A DNA stretch of 18,883 bases from an uncultured Eubacteriales bacterium (GTDB lineage: Bacteria > Bacillota > Clostridia > Christensenellales > Borkfalkiaceae): the NCBI GenBank assembly GCA_958405585.1, contig CATYEP010000020.1, positions 1 to 18,883 of the forward strand. The letters run 5' to 3'. The stretch's first letter is position 1. Every line of letters starts with the position of its first letter. Below are positions 1 to 5,939 of this stretch, in pieces. The translations under genes were made by a program, and so were the position numbers. The notes under the pieces were generated by a model. The model was not told the DNA's origin, made no database searches, and saw only the letters and a program-made list of their open reading frames with translations.

Positions 1-2
1 AA

Positions 3-122
3 GCAGATAAAACAGATAAGGGAAAGACTATGCGTTTCCGTTTGTTTGGTCTCCGCCGAAAGACGAAAAATCAAAAAAAGGAGAAATACGAAAATGGAAA
101 CAATAAAGAAATTATTCTATAA
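3..122 (+). CDS. Possible C-terminal end of an upstream gene (partial)
   Basis: A reading frame enters from the left edge and ends with TAA at 120-122 (39 residues visible). The tail is very basic and ends in KEIIL. It overlaps the start of the next gene by 29 nt, and the AAGGAG ribosome site of that gene lies inside it, which is a common arrangement for coupled genes of small mobile elements. No domain can be recognised. It could equally be a chance open frame, because the same bases are also open in the frame of the downstream gene. Low confidence. Confidence 0.25.
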   Translation, partial: ADKTDKGKTMRFRLFGLRRKTKNQKKEKYENGNNKEIIL

Positions 123-291
123 CGGCGAGGATTACGAAAATAATTGTTATTTCTTTTCCCCGTCGATCAGCAATCGGAAAACTGTGGGCGGAAAGGCTTA
201 TTTCGTCCGCAGATATTTCAAAGGCAGTAAGGATTTCGAAAAAACCATGGAAACTCTTGCCGTAAATCAAGTCAACAAAGCAGTGAGGTAA
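94..291 (+). CDS. TnpW-like small transposon protein
   Basis: A 65-residue protein directly upstream of the serine recombinase. The start at 94 is preferred over an upstream in-frame start at 46 because AAGGAG lies just before it and the upstream residues are low-complexity lysine/arginine. The C-terminal half (GGKAYFVRRYFKGSKDFEKT) resembles the pattern of TnpW-type proteins of Tn4451/Tn4453-like clostridial elements: a short beta hairpin around 'GkxxYxVxxYF' followed by a helix. Those proteins sit beside TnpX-type recombinases and have no firmly established function. The stop codon is 4 nt from the recombinase start, and the recombinase ribosome site overlaps the end of this gene, so the two are probably translationally coupled. 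The family call is from motif memory and position only; a generic hypothetical is the alternative. Confidence 0.55.
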   Translation: METIKKLFYNGEDYENNCYFFSPSISNRKTVGGKAYFVRRYFKGSKDFEKTMETLAVNQVNKAVR

Positions 292-295
292 AAGT

Positions 296-1927
296 ATGAA
301 ACAGAAGAATTACATAGCGGGATTATATCTCAGGCTTTCGCAGGAAGACGAACGTCAGGGAGAATCGGTGTCCATCGATAATCAGCGTACGATCCTCAGA
401 AAGTATGCGGAAGACAAAGGCTTTGAGATTCACGACGAATACATCGACGACGGCGTATCGGGTACGACGTTCGACAGACCGGAAGTGCAGAGGCTTTTGG
501 ATGATGCTAAGACTGGGGTCATCAATACGATAATCGTAAAAGACCTTTCTAGATTCGGGAGAAATTATATCGAAGTCGGACAATATGTCGATTATGTCTT
601 CCCTGCGTTCGGGATAAGGTTCATAGCGATACAAGACAATGTTGACACCGAAAACCGCGACAGCGGAGCAATGGAAATGATGCCGATCATGAACGTGTTT
701 AATGAATGGCACGCCGCAAACACGAGCAAGAAGATACGAGCCGTGAAGAGAGCCAATGCGAAAGAAGGCATTTATACCGCAAAGAAAGCATCTTACGGAT
801 ATAAAATGGGAACGGACAAGAAGCGCGCTCCCGTCATTGATGAAGAGACAGCGCCGATTGTAAGACGGATATTTGAAATGTACGCTTCAGGGATAAGCCC
901 GATGAAGATAGCGGAAGTCTTGAACAAGGAAGGGATCCCGTCTCCTGCTGTTTATGCTTATAGTCAAACCGGGCAAAAACCGAAACCGAATGCGGTAGGT
1001 ATCTGGACAGCGGTTACAATAAGAGAAATGCTGAATAAGATCATCTACATCGGGCATATGCCGCAATTGCGATGGACTTCCTATTCCTATAAAAATCATA
1101 AGCGATTCAGAAAGGACGAAAAAGAGTGGACGGTCGTTTACAATACGCATGAGCCCATCATTTCACAGGAACTTTGGGACAGGGTTCAGGAACGTCAAAA
1201 GTCGGTTGCGACAGGAAGACAAACAAAAATCGGATTTACGCATCCTTTGTCTGGATTTCTGATATGCGCCGATTGCGGGAATAAAATGAAACTTTGTACG
1301 ACGGTCAGCCGCAATACGGGAAAACGGTTCTATCATTTCAATTGCGGTTTTCATTTACGGTACGGCAAGTCATATTGTTTTTCGCATTATATCGCGGCGA
1401 GTATTTTGGAAGAGATTGTGCTCGAAGATGTACGGGAAATGGCGAGACGGATCGTTCTCGACGAGGAGGCGATCCGTGAAGAATATATACGTCATAATGC
1501 CGAGCTTGCGGATAAGACAATAAAGTCTGCTAAAAAGGAATTGCAAGTAAAGCATAAACGAGCGGAGGAGATAACACGCCTGATACAGGTAGCATACGAA
1601 GACAGGGTAAAAGGCAAAATGCCCGAAGATATCTGCCTGGGATTTATACAAAAATACTCGGAAGAGCAGAAGAAACTTGAGACCGAAATCGCGGAACTGG
1701 AAGTAAAACTTACCGAAACGGCAAATACAATACAGAGTGCCGATGAGTTTATTCGAAATATTAAGAAATATTTTGATGCGCCCGAACTTACGCGCGAGAT
1801 GTGCTATGAACTGATAGACAGAATCATAATAGGGGGAGCGTCGGACACGGCCGGAAAGGAGCGTGAAATAGAAATCGTCTATAAGGTGGACATAGCTTCC
1901 GTTCTGCGCCATAAACTGAGTAAATAA
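296..1927 (+). CDS. Large serine recombinase (TnpX-type transposon integrase)
   Basis: A complete 543-residue recombinase that cuts and rejoins DNA at attachment sites through a covalent 5'-phosphoserine link; it would excise and integrate the element carrying it. Residues 6-150 form the resolvase catalytic domain with nucleophile Ser15 in YLRLS and the DLSRFGR segment around residues 82-88. A Recombinase DNA-binding domain follows at about 165-270 (YGYKMG, then IFEMYASG). Next is a zinc ribbon with Cys324, Cys327, Cys350 and Cys361, a charged coiled coil at about 385-485, and a C-terminal segment typical of clostridial transposon recombinases. Length and domain order match full-length family members, so it looks intact. 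The GAGG site at 285-288 precedes the ATG. It is convergent with the minus-strand operon that ends at 2141, and a hairpin lies between them. Confidence 0.95.
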   Translation: MKQKNYIAGLYLRLSQEDERQGESVSIDNQRTILRKYAEDKGFEIHDEYIDDGVSGTTFDRPEVQRLLDDAKTGVINTIIVKDLSRFGRNYIEVGQYVDYVFPAFGIRFIAIQDNVDTENRDSGAMEMMPIMNVFNEWHAANTSKKIRAVKRANAKEGIYTAKKASYGYKMGTDKKRAPVIDEETAPIVRRIFEMYASGISPMKIAEVLNKEGIPSPAVYAYSQTGQKPKPNAVGIWTAVTIREMLNKIIYIGHMPQLRWTSYSYKNHKRFRKDEKEWTVVYNTHEPIISQELWDRVQERQKSVATGRQTKIGFTHPLSGFLICADCGNKMKLCTTVSRNTGKRFYHFNCGFHLRYGKSYCFSHYIAASILEEIVLEDVREMARRIVLDEEAIREEYIRHNAELADKTIKSAKKELQVKHKRAEEITRLIQVAYEDRVKGKMPEDICLGFIQKYSEEQKKLETEIAELEVKLTETANTIQSADEFIRNIKKYFDAPELTREMCYELIDRIIIGGASDTAGKEREIEIVYKVDIASVLRHKLSK

Positions 1928-1932
1928 AAAGA

Positions 1933-1962
1933 AAGCGTATGGGTTTTAACACTCATACGCTT
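1933..1962. terminator. Hairpin terminator between convergent genes
   Basis: An 11-bp stem (AAGCGTATGGG at 1933-1943 with CTCATACGCTT at 1952-1962, one G-T wobble) and an 8-nt loop start 5 nt after the recombinase stop codon. The T tract is short on the plus strand (CCTTTA) and better on the minus strand (CTTTTTATTT), so it could act in both directions. The 178 nt from here to 2141 contain no gene. They may hold the end of the serine-recombinase element, but no attachment core can be defined without an empty-site comparison. Confidence 0.65.
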
Positions 1963-2140
1963 CCTTTATGCTCTAAACACTTAATCAGAGAGTATCCATA
2001 AAATTGTGTTACAACAAGCACACGTCCCATCGTCACACCTAAGACAAACCCGTACTGTTCAGGATTTTTCCCGTACAAATTTTAGCATAAAATAAGGAAG
2101 ATTTTGTGGGTTTTTCGTGCATACTTCAGTTAGACTTAAT

Positions 2141-2899
2141 TTAATGAAAATATTCGTATTTAGTAAATCTCGGGTATTGGAATAAATAAGCAGGCGTGTA
2201 CCAAACGCCCCAAAATTCTCGTGTTAACGCATTCTGATGTTTTACAATGGCTGGTACGCCGGCAAGAGAAAGCTGGAGATAAGTCATATGTATGCAGCGG
2301 ATGTCGATGTCTCCGCAGTCAATAAAACAATTTCGGGCATAGTTGACGCCGAGACTTTTGAGGACGTCTAAAGCAGCTATCAGCAAACCGCCCCCTCCGC
2401 AACAGGGATCGGAAATGGTAAGAATGTCGTCTTTCTCTGCTTTTTCTTTGATGAGAGATTCTTCCAGCGTTGCGCAAGCCATAAACTCTGAAATGTGGTA
2501 GGGGGTAAAGAATTGCCCCGTGTTTTTATTGCCGAGGTTACAGCGCATAAACAATTCTCCGAGATTGTCATTGAATTTTCCGTTGTCATAGACAACGGAA
2601 GCGAGCAAGGCATAGATTTTTGCAAAGATTTTTGTCAACATTGATCGTTCGGAAGGCTTGTAGTTGCGGATGATCTGTAAATACCGTTCTTCGCGCTTTT
2701 TGCGTTGGCTCAGATCGACCATATTGGATACGGCGATCGCGCCGCATTCAAACAGATCGGATACAAATTTCTGCTTATCGGTGCGATAGGATGCTGATTC
2801 AATATCTTTTACGATTTCGTCGATGGTCGGAATACGATATGGACACAGATTGTCTGTTTTGGTCGGACGTTCTTTTCGTTCCGGTCGGGAAATTTGCAT
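2141..2899 (-). CDS. Type I-like N6-adenine DNA methylase of mobile-element type (possibly frame-disrupted at 5' end)
   Basis: A 252-residue protein with the order of an N6_Mtase domain: GQFFTP at 128-133 (AdoMet motif X), DPCCGGGG at 164-171 (motif I) and acidic residues 197-199 (GDIDI). The catalytic NPPF/NPPY motif IV is not visible where it should follow the HQNAL segment; FWGVWYTPAYLF stands there instead. Conjugative-element and prophage relatives as I remember them also carry a WYTP motif at this place, so the protein may bind AdoMet or DNA without classical methylation. It is the last gene of the minus-strand operon. The chosen ATG at 2899 has only a weak ribosome site. The strong site at 2962-2966 serves an out-of-frame ATG at 2955, and the codons between read like real N-terminal sequence in the methylase frame, which suggests a frameshift. 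Confidence 0.75.
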   Translation of the reverse strand: MQISRPERKERPTKTDNLCPYRIPTIDEIVKDIESASYRTDKQKFVSDLFECGAIAVSNMVDLSQRKKREERYLQIIRNYKPSERSMLTKIFAKIYALLASVVYDNGKFNDNLGELFMRCNLGNKNTGQFFTPYHISEFMACATLEESLIKEKAEKDDILTISDPCCGGGGLLIAALDVLKSLGVNYARNCFIDCGDIDIRCIHMTYLQLSLAGVPAIVKHQNALTREFWGVWYTPAYLFQYPRFTKYEYFH

Positions 2900-2955
2900 T
2901 AGTGCCTGCGGAGTTGATTTATCGAAAGTAAAGTCGAAAAAGAAAAAAGTGTCAT
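2899..2955 (-). CDS. 18-codon upstream ORF overlapping the methylase start (leader peptide or frameshift scar)
   Basis: Starts at ATG 2955, six bases after a strong AGGAG (2962-2966), and encodes 18 residues. It ends in TAA that overlaps the methylase ATG as TAATG. As it stands it could couple translation into the methylase. The alternative, which I favour, is that it is an artefact of a one-base change in the T6/T5 tract just after the start (2936-2948). Adding one T, or removing two, would open a continuous frame reading FDFTFDKSTPQALMQISRP into the methylase. Confidence 0.45.
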   Translation of the reverse strand: MTLFSFSTLLSINQLRRH

Positions 2956-2969
2956 TGTTTTCTCCTGAT

Positions 2970-3006
2970 AAAAAAATACGGCTCGCTGCAGATGCAGCGA
3001 GCCGTA
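2970..3006 (-). terminator. Strong intrinsic terminator inside the operon
   Basis: A perfect 14-bp inverted repeat (2977-2990 with 2993-3006, arms TACGGCTCGCTGCA) with two central bases is followed on the minus strand by seven T. It sits 8 nt after the stop codon of the 92-aa gene and directly before the ribosome site of the methylase leader ORF. Methylase expression from the upstream operon promoter would therefore depend on readthrough. A close relative of this structure occurs at 17492-17533. Confidence 0.85.
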
Positions 3007-3014
3007 GCCGTTGT

Positions 3015-3293
3015 TTACACTTCGTAAAATTTGCCGCAGACTTCAATGCGTGAGCCGTTTCGGATGGGTTCTCCTTTTTGACAGGCGCGGAGCAGGATCT
3101 TGTCGCTCTCTTGCGTGCGGGGGATGTTGCCGTCCGTAAAGTTTTCGCTTTTGCTGACTTCCAGAATGTCAAAGCCTTTTTTGACGAGGCTGGAACTGAA
3201 TTGCCATACCTTTTCAAATTTACCGTTGGAATCGACGATCATTCCGATGTCCTCGGCAGGACTATATGCAGTGATACGAAAGTAATTTGCCAT
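3015..3293 (-). CDS. Hypothetical 92-aa mobile-element protein
   Basis: A complete small soluble protein with an excellent ribosome site (AAAGGAGGT) and a 12-nt gap from the PcfJ-like gene. It reads as a compact alpha/beta protein: MANYFRITAY, then an SNGKFEKVWQFSS segment, a central FDILEVSKSENF segment, and a C-terminal beta hairpin ending GKFYEV. I recognise the type as a recurrent uncharacterised neighbour of PcfJ and N6-methylase genes in Firmicutes conjugative elements, but know no function. No signal peptide, membrane segment or catalytic motif is visible. A strong terminator follows. A decayed relative of this gene, with its terminator, lies at 17492-17766, showing that this gene-terminator module has entered the chromosome at least twice. 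Confidence 0.8.
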   Translation of the reverse strand: MANYFRITAYSPAEDIGMIVDSNGKFEKVWQFSSSLVKKGFDILEVSKSENFTDGNIPRTQESDKILLRACQKGEPIRNGSRIEVCGKFYEV

Positions 3294-3305
3294 GATTTAC
3301 CTCCT

Positions 3306-4637
3306 TTAAGCGGCGATTTGTTTGAGTGTCTTGTTTGCATACGGCAGCCAGATCTTGTTGACGTAGTGCAGGGTTTCATCGTTTGGCTTGGAGTTGCGTA
3401 TGCCATAACATTGCAACACTTTGTGCGTTTTCAGAGAATATTCCAGCGTTACAAAGGGTTTTTCGGGCTGTGCTTTGGTACGGATAAAGAAGATTAGCGA
3501 TTCTTCGTTTGCCATACGAAGATCGTAACACATCCGTCCGACGCAGTGATGCAAGGTTTCGCCTTCGTGTATCAGATCGGCGGGCGACTGCGCGATCACG
3601 CAGATATAGGCACTCCGTTTGTTGTGCTGCAACGGCATATATTTTTGTGCCACGTCTGCAAGTTTTTTGGTAAGTTCCAGATCTTTGTTGGCCTGTTCTA
3701 TGGCTTTTTGCTCGGCATATTGTGCGATGCGGATATCGTGCCATCTTTGAAAGTCTTTGGAAAACAGGTTTTGTTTTAAGGTCATATCTACGTTCAGATG
3801 TTTGCAGGCATTCAGATAATCCAGATACAGCCGATCCGAGATGTTTTGCTTTTCCACGTAGTCGAAATATTTTTTGAGTTCCCAGCCTTTGAACAATTCA
3901 CGGATGGGCAGAGCCCTCGCCTCTCTTTCAAATTGCTTTTTGCGGAAAAGATAATGCGCTACGTCTTTTAACGGGAGCCCCGTCTTATAGGCCTGCGTTA
4001 TCGTGGTGACGTTGTAGGCATTGCCCCAGGGAAGGGCAAGCTCGTTTCTGTGCCGGATAAACCATTTGCAGAAAACTTTGTCTTTTGCGATCTTTTTGAG
4101 CAGGGAAAGGTTTTCGGCATAAGCGCCTAAACCGAGTTTGAGCAGGTATTCTGTCTGCGGGTATTTTTCATAGATGCGAAGATAAGAGATGATATCTCTG
4201 CCTCTGTAGTGCTGATAGGCGCTGTATTTGTATTCGGGAAGTTTTGCGATCACGCTGCGGTTGATAAGTTCGGCGTAAGGGTCATAATATTTTTTGTCGG
4301 CGGTGTGCCATCTTCCGTCTTCAAAAGGTTTCTGCTGTGCCTGCAATTCTTCGGCGTACCAACCGACGCGGTATCCGAATCCGAAATAGTTATATTCCAT
4401 ATCCCGTACGAAGCAAATGGGGGTATGGATGCCGTGCACGGCGACCTGTTTATAAGCCCAGTGTTTGTTTTGAACGGTCGAAACGGCGACGGTCACTTTG
4501 ACGAGCTCTTTTTTCCATATCGCAAGGTACGCATAATAGCGAACGATGCTTGTCTGCCACGGGTCTATCTTCAAGTCCCGTTTATAGATCTCTTTGAGAA
4601 TGGATTGGGGGATAGGTCTGATGTCTTTTTCTGTCAT
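3306..4637 (-). CDS. PcfJ-family protein
   Basis: 443 residues. The C-terminal third carries the PcfJ signature LHHCVGRM at about residues 362-369, followed by a hydrophobic IFFIR strand and a PFVTLEY strand. PcfJ is named from the conjugative plasmid pCF10 region, and its relatives are common in Firmicutes conjugative elements and prophages. Its biochemical role is not established; the His-His-Cys cluster suggests metal binding or catalysis, which is inference. The N-terminal two thirds are helical and rich in aromatic and basic residues (WHDIRIAQYAEQK, YFDYVEKQN). The ribosome site GAGG overlaps the stop of the MutS-like gene, with 5 nt between stop and start. Full length and apparently intact. 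Confidence 0.85.
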   Translation of the reverse strand: MTEKDIRPIPQSILKEIYKRDLKIDPWQTSIVRYYAYLAIWKKELVKVTVAVSTVQNKHWAYKQVAVHGIHTPICFVRDMEYNYFGFGYRVGWYAEELQAQQKPFEDGRWHTADKKYYDPYAELINRSVIAKLPEYKYSAYQHYRGRDIISYLRIYEKYPQTEYLLKLGLGAYAENLSLLKKIAKDKVFCKWFIRHRNELALPWGNAYNVTTITQAYKTGLPLKDVAHYLFRKKQFEREARALPIRELFKGWELKKYFDYVEKQNISDRLYLDYLNACKHLNVDMTLKQNLFSKDFQRWHDIRIAQYAEQKAIEQANKDLELTKKLADVAQKYMPLQHNKRSAYICVIAQSPADLIHEGETLHHCVGRMCYDLRMANEESLIFFIRTKAQPEKPFVTLEYSLKTHKVLQCYGIRNSKPNDETLHYVNKIWLPYANKTLKQIAA

Positions 4638-4642
4638 GGCGT

Positions 4643-5284
4643 TTACCTCATTTCAATTTCATTTCCGAACAGTTCGTCTATTTTGCAGAGCGCTTCCACG
4701 TCGAACGCTGTGGGATCGTAGGGGAGAGCCTCGTATTCGGCATAGTGCATTACGCCGTCATCGTCGACGTAGGTTTGCTCGTCGATCGGGTGTTTTTCTG
4801 ACGGGTCTGGCGTGGATTCTTCTTTTTCAAGAAGTTTAACATCGTTCGACGTGTCGATGACGGCAATTTTATACCCCTTTCCCAAGGCTTTGGCAAGATA
4901 GGTGTCTGCGGCCTGAAGGGGAAAACCGACCATAGGTACACGTTCCGAAAGCCCGCAATCGCGCCCCGTGAGCGTGAGGGAAAACTCCTTTGCAAACAGT
5001 TCGGCGTTGCTGCCGAGTATCTCATAAAAATCGCCGCGCCTGAACGCGACGATATGGTCGGGATAATCGGTCACGATGAGAAAGTCGTAAAGCTCTCCGA
5101 ACTCGGTATGTTCGTGTGTTATGGCATATACTTTGCATTTGTGTTCTTTTTCGATTTCTTTCATCTTTGCATACAGCTCGTTTTCCTGGTCAACCCAGTA
5201 TCCGCCAAAGCCTTCAAAGAAGCATACTCTGTCTTTTTCGGCATATCCCTTGATATAGGGGCGATAGATGTTCAGTTCCTTCAT
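4643..5284 (-). CDS. MutS domain I-like mobile-element protein
   Basis: 213 residues. Residues 84-144 resemble the mismatch-recognition domain I of MutS (GDFYEILG, then TLTGRDCG at 104-111, RVPMVGFPLQAADTYL, then KGYKIAVID), but no connector, lever, clamp or ATPase domain follows. Instead there is an acidic tail ending DELFGNEIEMR. Family MutS proteins exceed 800 residues, so this is a stand-alone domain rather than a repair enzyme; short proteins of this kind occur in conjugative elements. The first 75 residues form a second small domain of unknown function (YRPYIKGYAE, then VYAITHEHTEFGELYDFLIV). The start chosen is ATG 5284, which gives a 71-nt overlap with the preceding gene and lacks a good ribosome site, so the start or the end of the previous gene may be disturbed. 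Confidence 0.75.
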   Translation of the reverse strand: MKELNIYRPYIKGYAEKDRVCFFEGFGGYWVDQENELYAKMKEIEKEHKCKVYAITHEHTEFGELYDFLIVTDYPDHIVAFRRGDFYEILGSNAELFAKEFSLTLTGRDCGLSERVPMVGFPLQAADTYLAKALGKGYKIAVIDTSNDVKLLEKEESTPDPSEKHPIDEQTYVDDDGVMHYAEYEALPYDPTAFDVEALCKIDELFGNEIEMR

Positions 5285-5504
5285 TAGCTTCGCGGATCTC
5301 GTAATGTGCGCCTTTGTATTCGCCGTCGCGGTTGGGGATGGAATGGCAGTTTTTGACGCAGTCGTCAAACACGCGGATATATGCGTTTCCTTTTTGACTG
5401 ACGCAGGCGATGATGAGATCTTTGTCGGTGATAAAACCGATACCGGTCAATTTGTTGTTTCCGAATTTATTGAATCTGGAAACGGAGTAAATAATTTTCT
5501 TCAT
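5214..5504 (-). CDS. Hypothetical 96-aa protein, first gene of the minus-strand operon
   Basis: Begins with a clear CGGAGG site and ATG at 5504. The first 74 residues look like a genuine folded protein (MKKIIYSVSRFNKFG, then GIGFITDKDLIIACVS, then AYIRVFDDCVKNC). The last 22 residues, which overlap the start of the MutS-like gene in another frame, read as unstructured and unlike the rest, so the natural stop may have been lost by a small frameshift. No family is recognised and no signal peptide or membrane helix is seen. A weak outward promoter on the minus strand (TTGACT at 5604-5599 with TACTTT 17 nt further) may drive this gene and the operon behind it. Confidence 0.6.
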   Translation of the reverse strand: MKKIIYSVSRFNKFGNNKLTGIGFITDKDLIIACVSQKGNAYIRVFDDCVKNCHSIPNRDGEYKGAHYEIREANEGTEHLSPLYQGICRKRQSMLL

Positions 5505-5593
5505 TTGGAACCTCCGAATTTTGTTTTTGCCTTTTTTCGGCGGAGACGAAGGAGCATAGGCCGGTAGGGAACCGAAAAGTACAAATACGGGAT

Positions 5594-5737
5594 GCGAAAG
5601 TCAACGAGGCAAAGGATAAATTGCTGCGTTTTGAGCATTGAAAGATTGCAAGAAAAAGGCCGGGCAGGAGAACCTGTCCGGCTGATGGTAAGGAGGTATG
5701 TTTTAAGCTGCAATTTATCCGCCCGTTGACTTTTGCG
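5594..5737. repeat. Long imperfect inverted repeat flanking a hairpin (MITE-like or regulatory)
   Basis: The arms at 5594-5624 and 5710-5737 match over about 28 bases (AAAGTCAACG, GGC and GGATAAATTGC in one arm; the complement in the other, with a 3-nt gap). Each arm holds a TTGACT box facing outward: on plus TTGACT at 5726-5731 with TACGAT at 5749-5754 (17-nt spacing), on minus TTGACT with TACTTT. The middle holds a minus-strand terminator and an AAGGAGGT sequence on plus with no worthwhile ORF. It may be a 144-bp miniature element or a divergent promoter region. The 435 nt between 5504 and 5940 hold no convincing gene. Confidence 0.6.
5650..5682 (-). terminator. Intrinsic terminator reading leftward
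   Basis: A 10-bp GC-rich stem (GCCGGGCAGG at 5659-5668 with CCTGTCCGGC at 5673-5682, one wobble) with a 4-nt loop is followed on the minus strand by CTTTTTCTTG. There is no gene just upstream on that strand, so it may shield the operon at 5504 from outside transcription, or act as a leader attenuator. Confidence 0.6.
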
Positions 5738-5809
5738 AGGCGCTATGCTACGATAGTCGAACCGAAAAAAGCAAAAAACGGAGACATTTTGTGCTTATTA
5801 AAAAAAGTA

Positions 5810-5838
5810 TTGACAATTTGTTTTGAATCAAATATAAT
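5810..5838 (+). promoter_or_regulatory. Consensus sigma-A promoter of the AlbA_2 ATPase gene
   Basis: TTGACA at 5810-5815, a 17-nt spacer, and TATAAT at 5833-5838: a perfect vegetative promoter. Transcription should begin near 5845, giving a leader of about 95 nt that is almost wholly made of the decamer array. Confidence 0.85.
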
Positions 5839-5845
5839 AAAGATG

Positions 5846-5915
5846 ATTTGAAATGAATTAAAAAGAATTGAAATGAATTAAAATAAATTAAAACAAATTA
5901 AAACAAATTAAAATA
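5846..5915 (+). repeat. Seven tandem phased A-rich decamers in the 5' leader
   Basis: Seven 10-bp units run without gaps: ATTTGAAATG, AATTAAAAAG, AATTGAAATG, AATTAAAATA, AATTAAAACA twice, then AATTAAAATA. A run of four or five A recurs close to every helical turn, which is the pattern expected for intrinsically curved DNA. It may be an array of binding sites (possibly for the product of the gene itself, which ends in a winged-helix domain) or a repeat whose copy number can slip. The array lies immediately downstream of the promoter. Confidence 0.8.
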
Positions 5916-5939
5916 AAGATGTGTTAAAGAGGCAACAAT

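Noticed and set aside
1370..1912. 180-codon minus-strand ORF inside the recombinase gene
   Set aside because: It is antisense to an intact recombinase with clear domains, has no ribosome site and no recognisable motif; a shadow frame.
2900..3217. N-terminal extension of the methylase ORF to 3217
   Set aside because: It would translate the 92-aa gene and its terminator in the wrong frame, giving low-complexity sequence; only the last 20 or so residues before 2899 look real.
5501..5713. 70-codon minus-strand ORF upstream of the operon
   Set aside because: It starts within the inverted repeat and runs through the terminator stem; residue composition is not protein-like and no ribosome site precedes it.
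5846..5915. CRISPR-like array
   Set aside because: Units are 10 bp and contiguous with no spacers.
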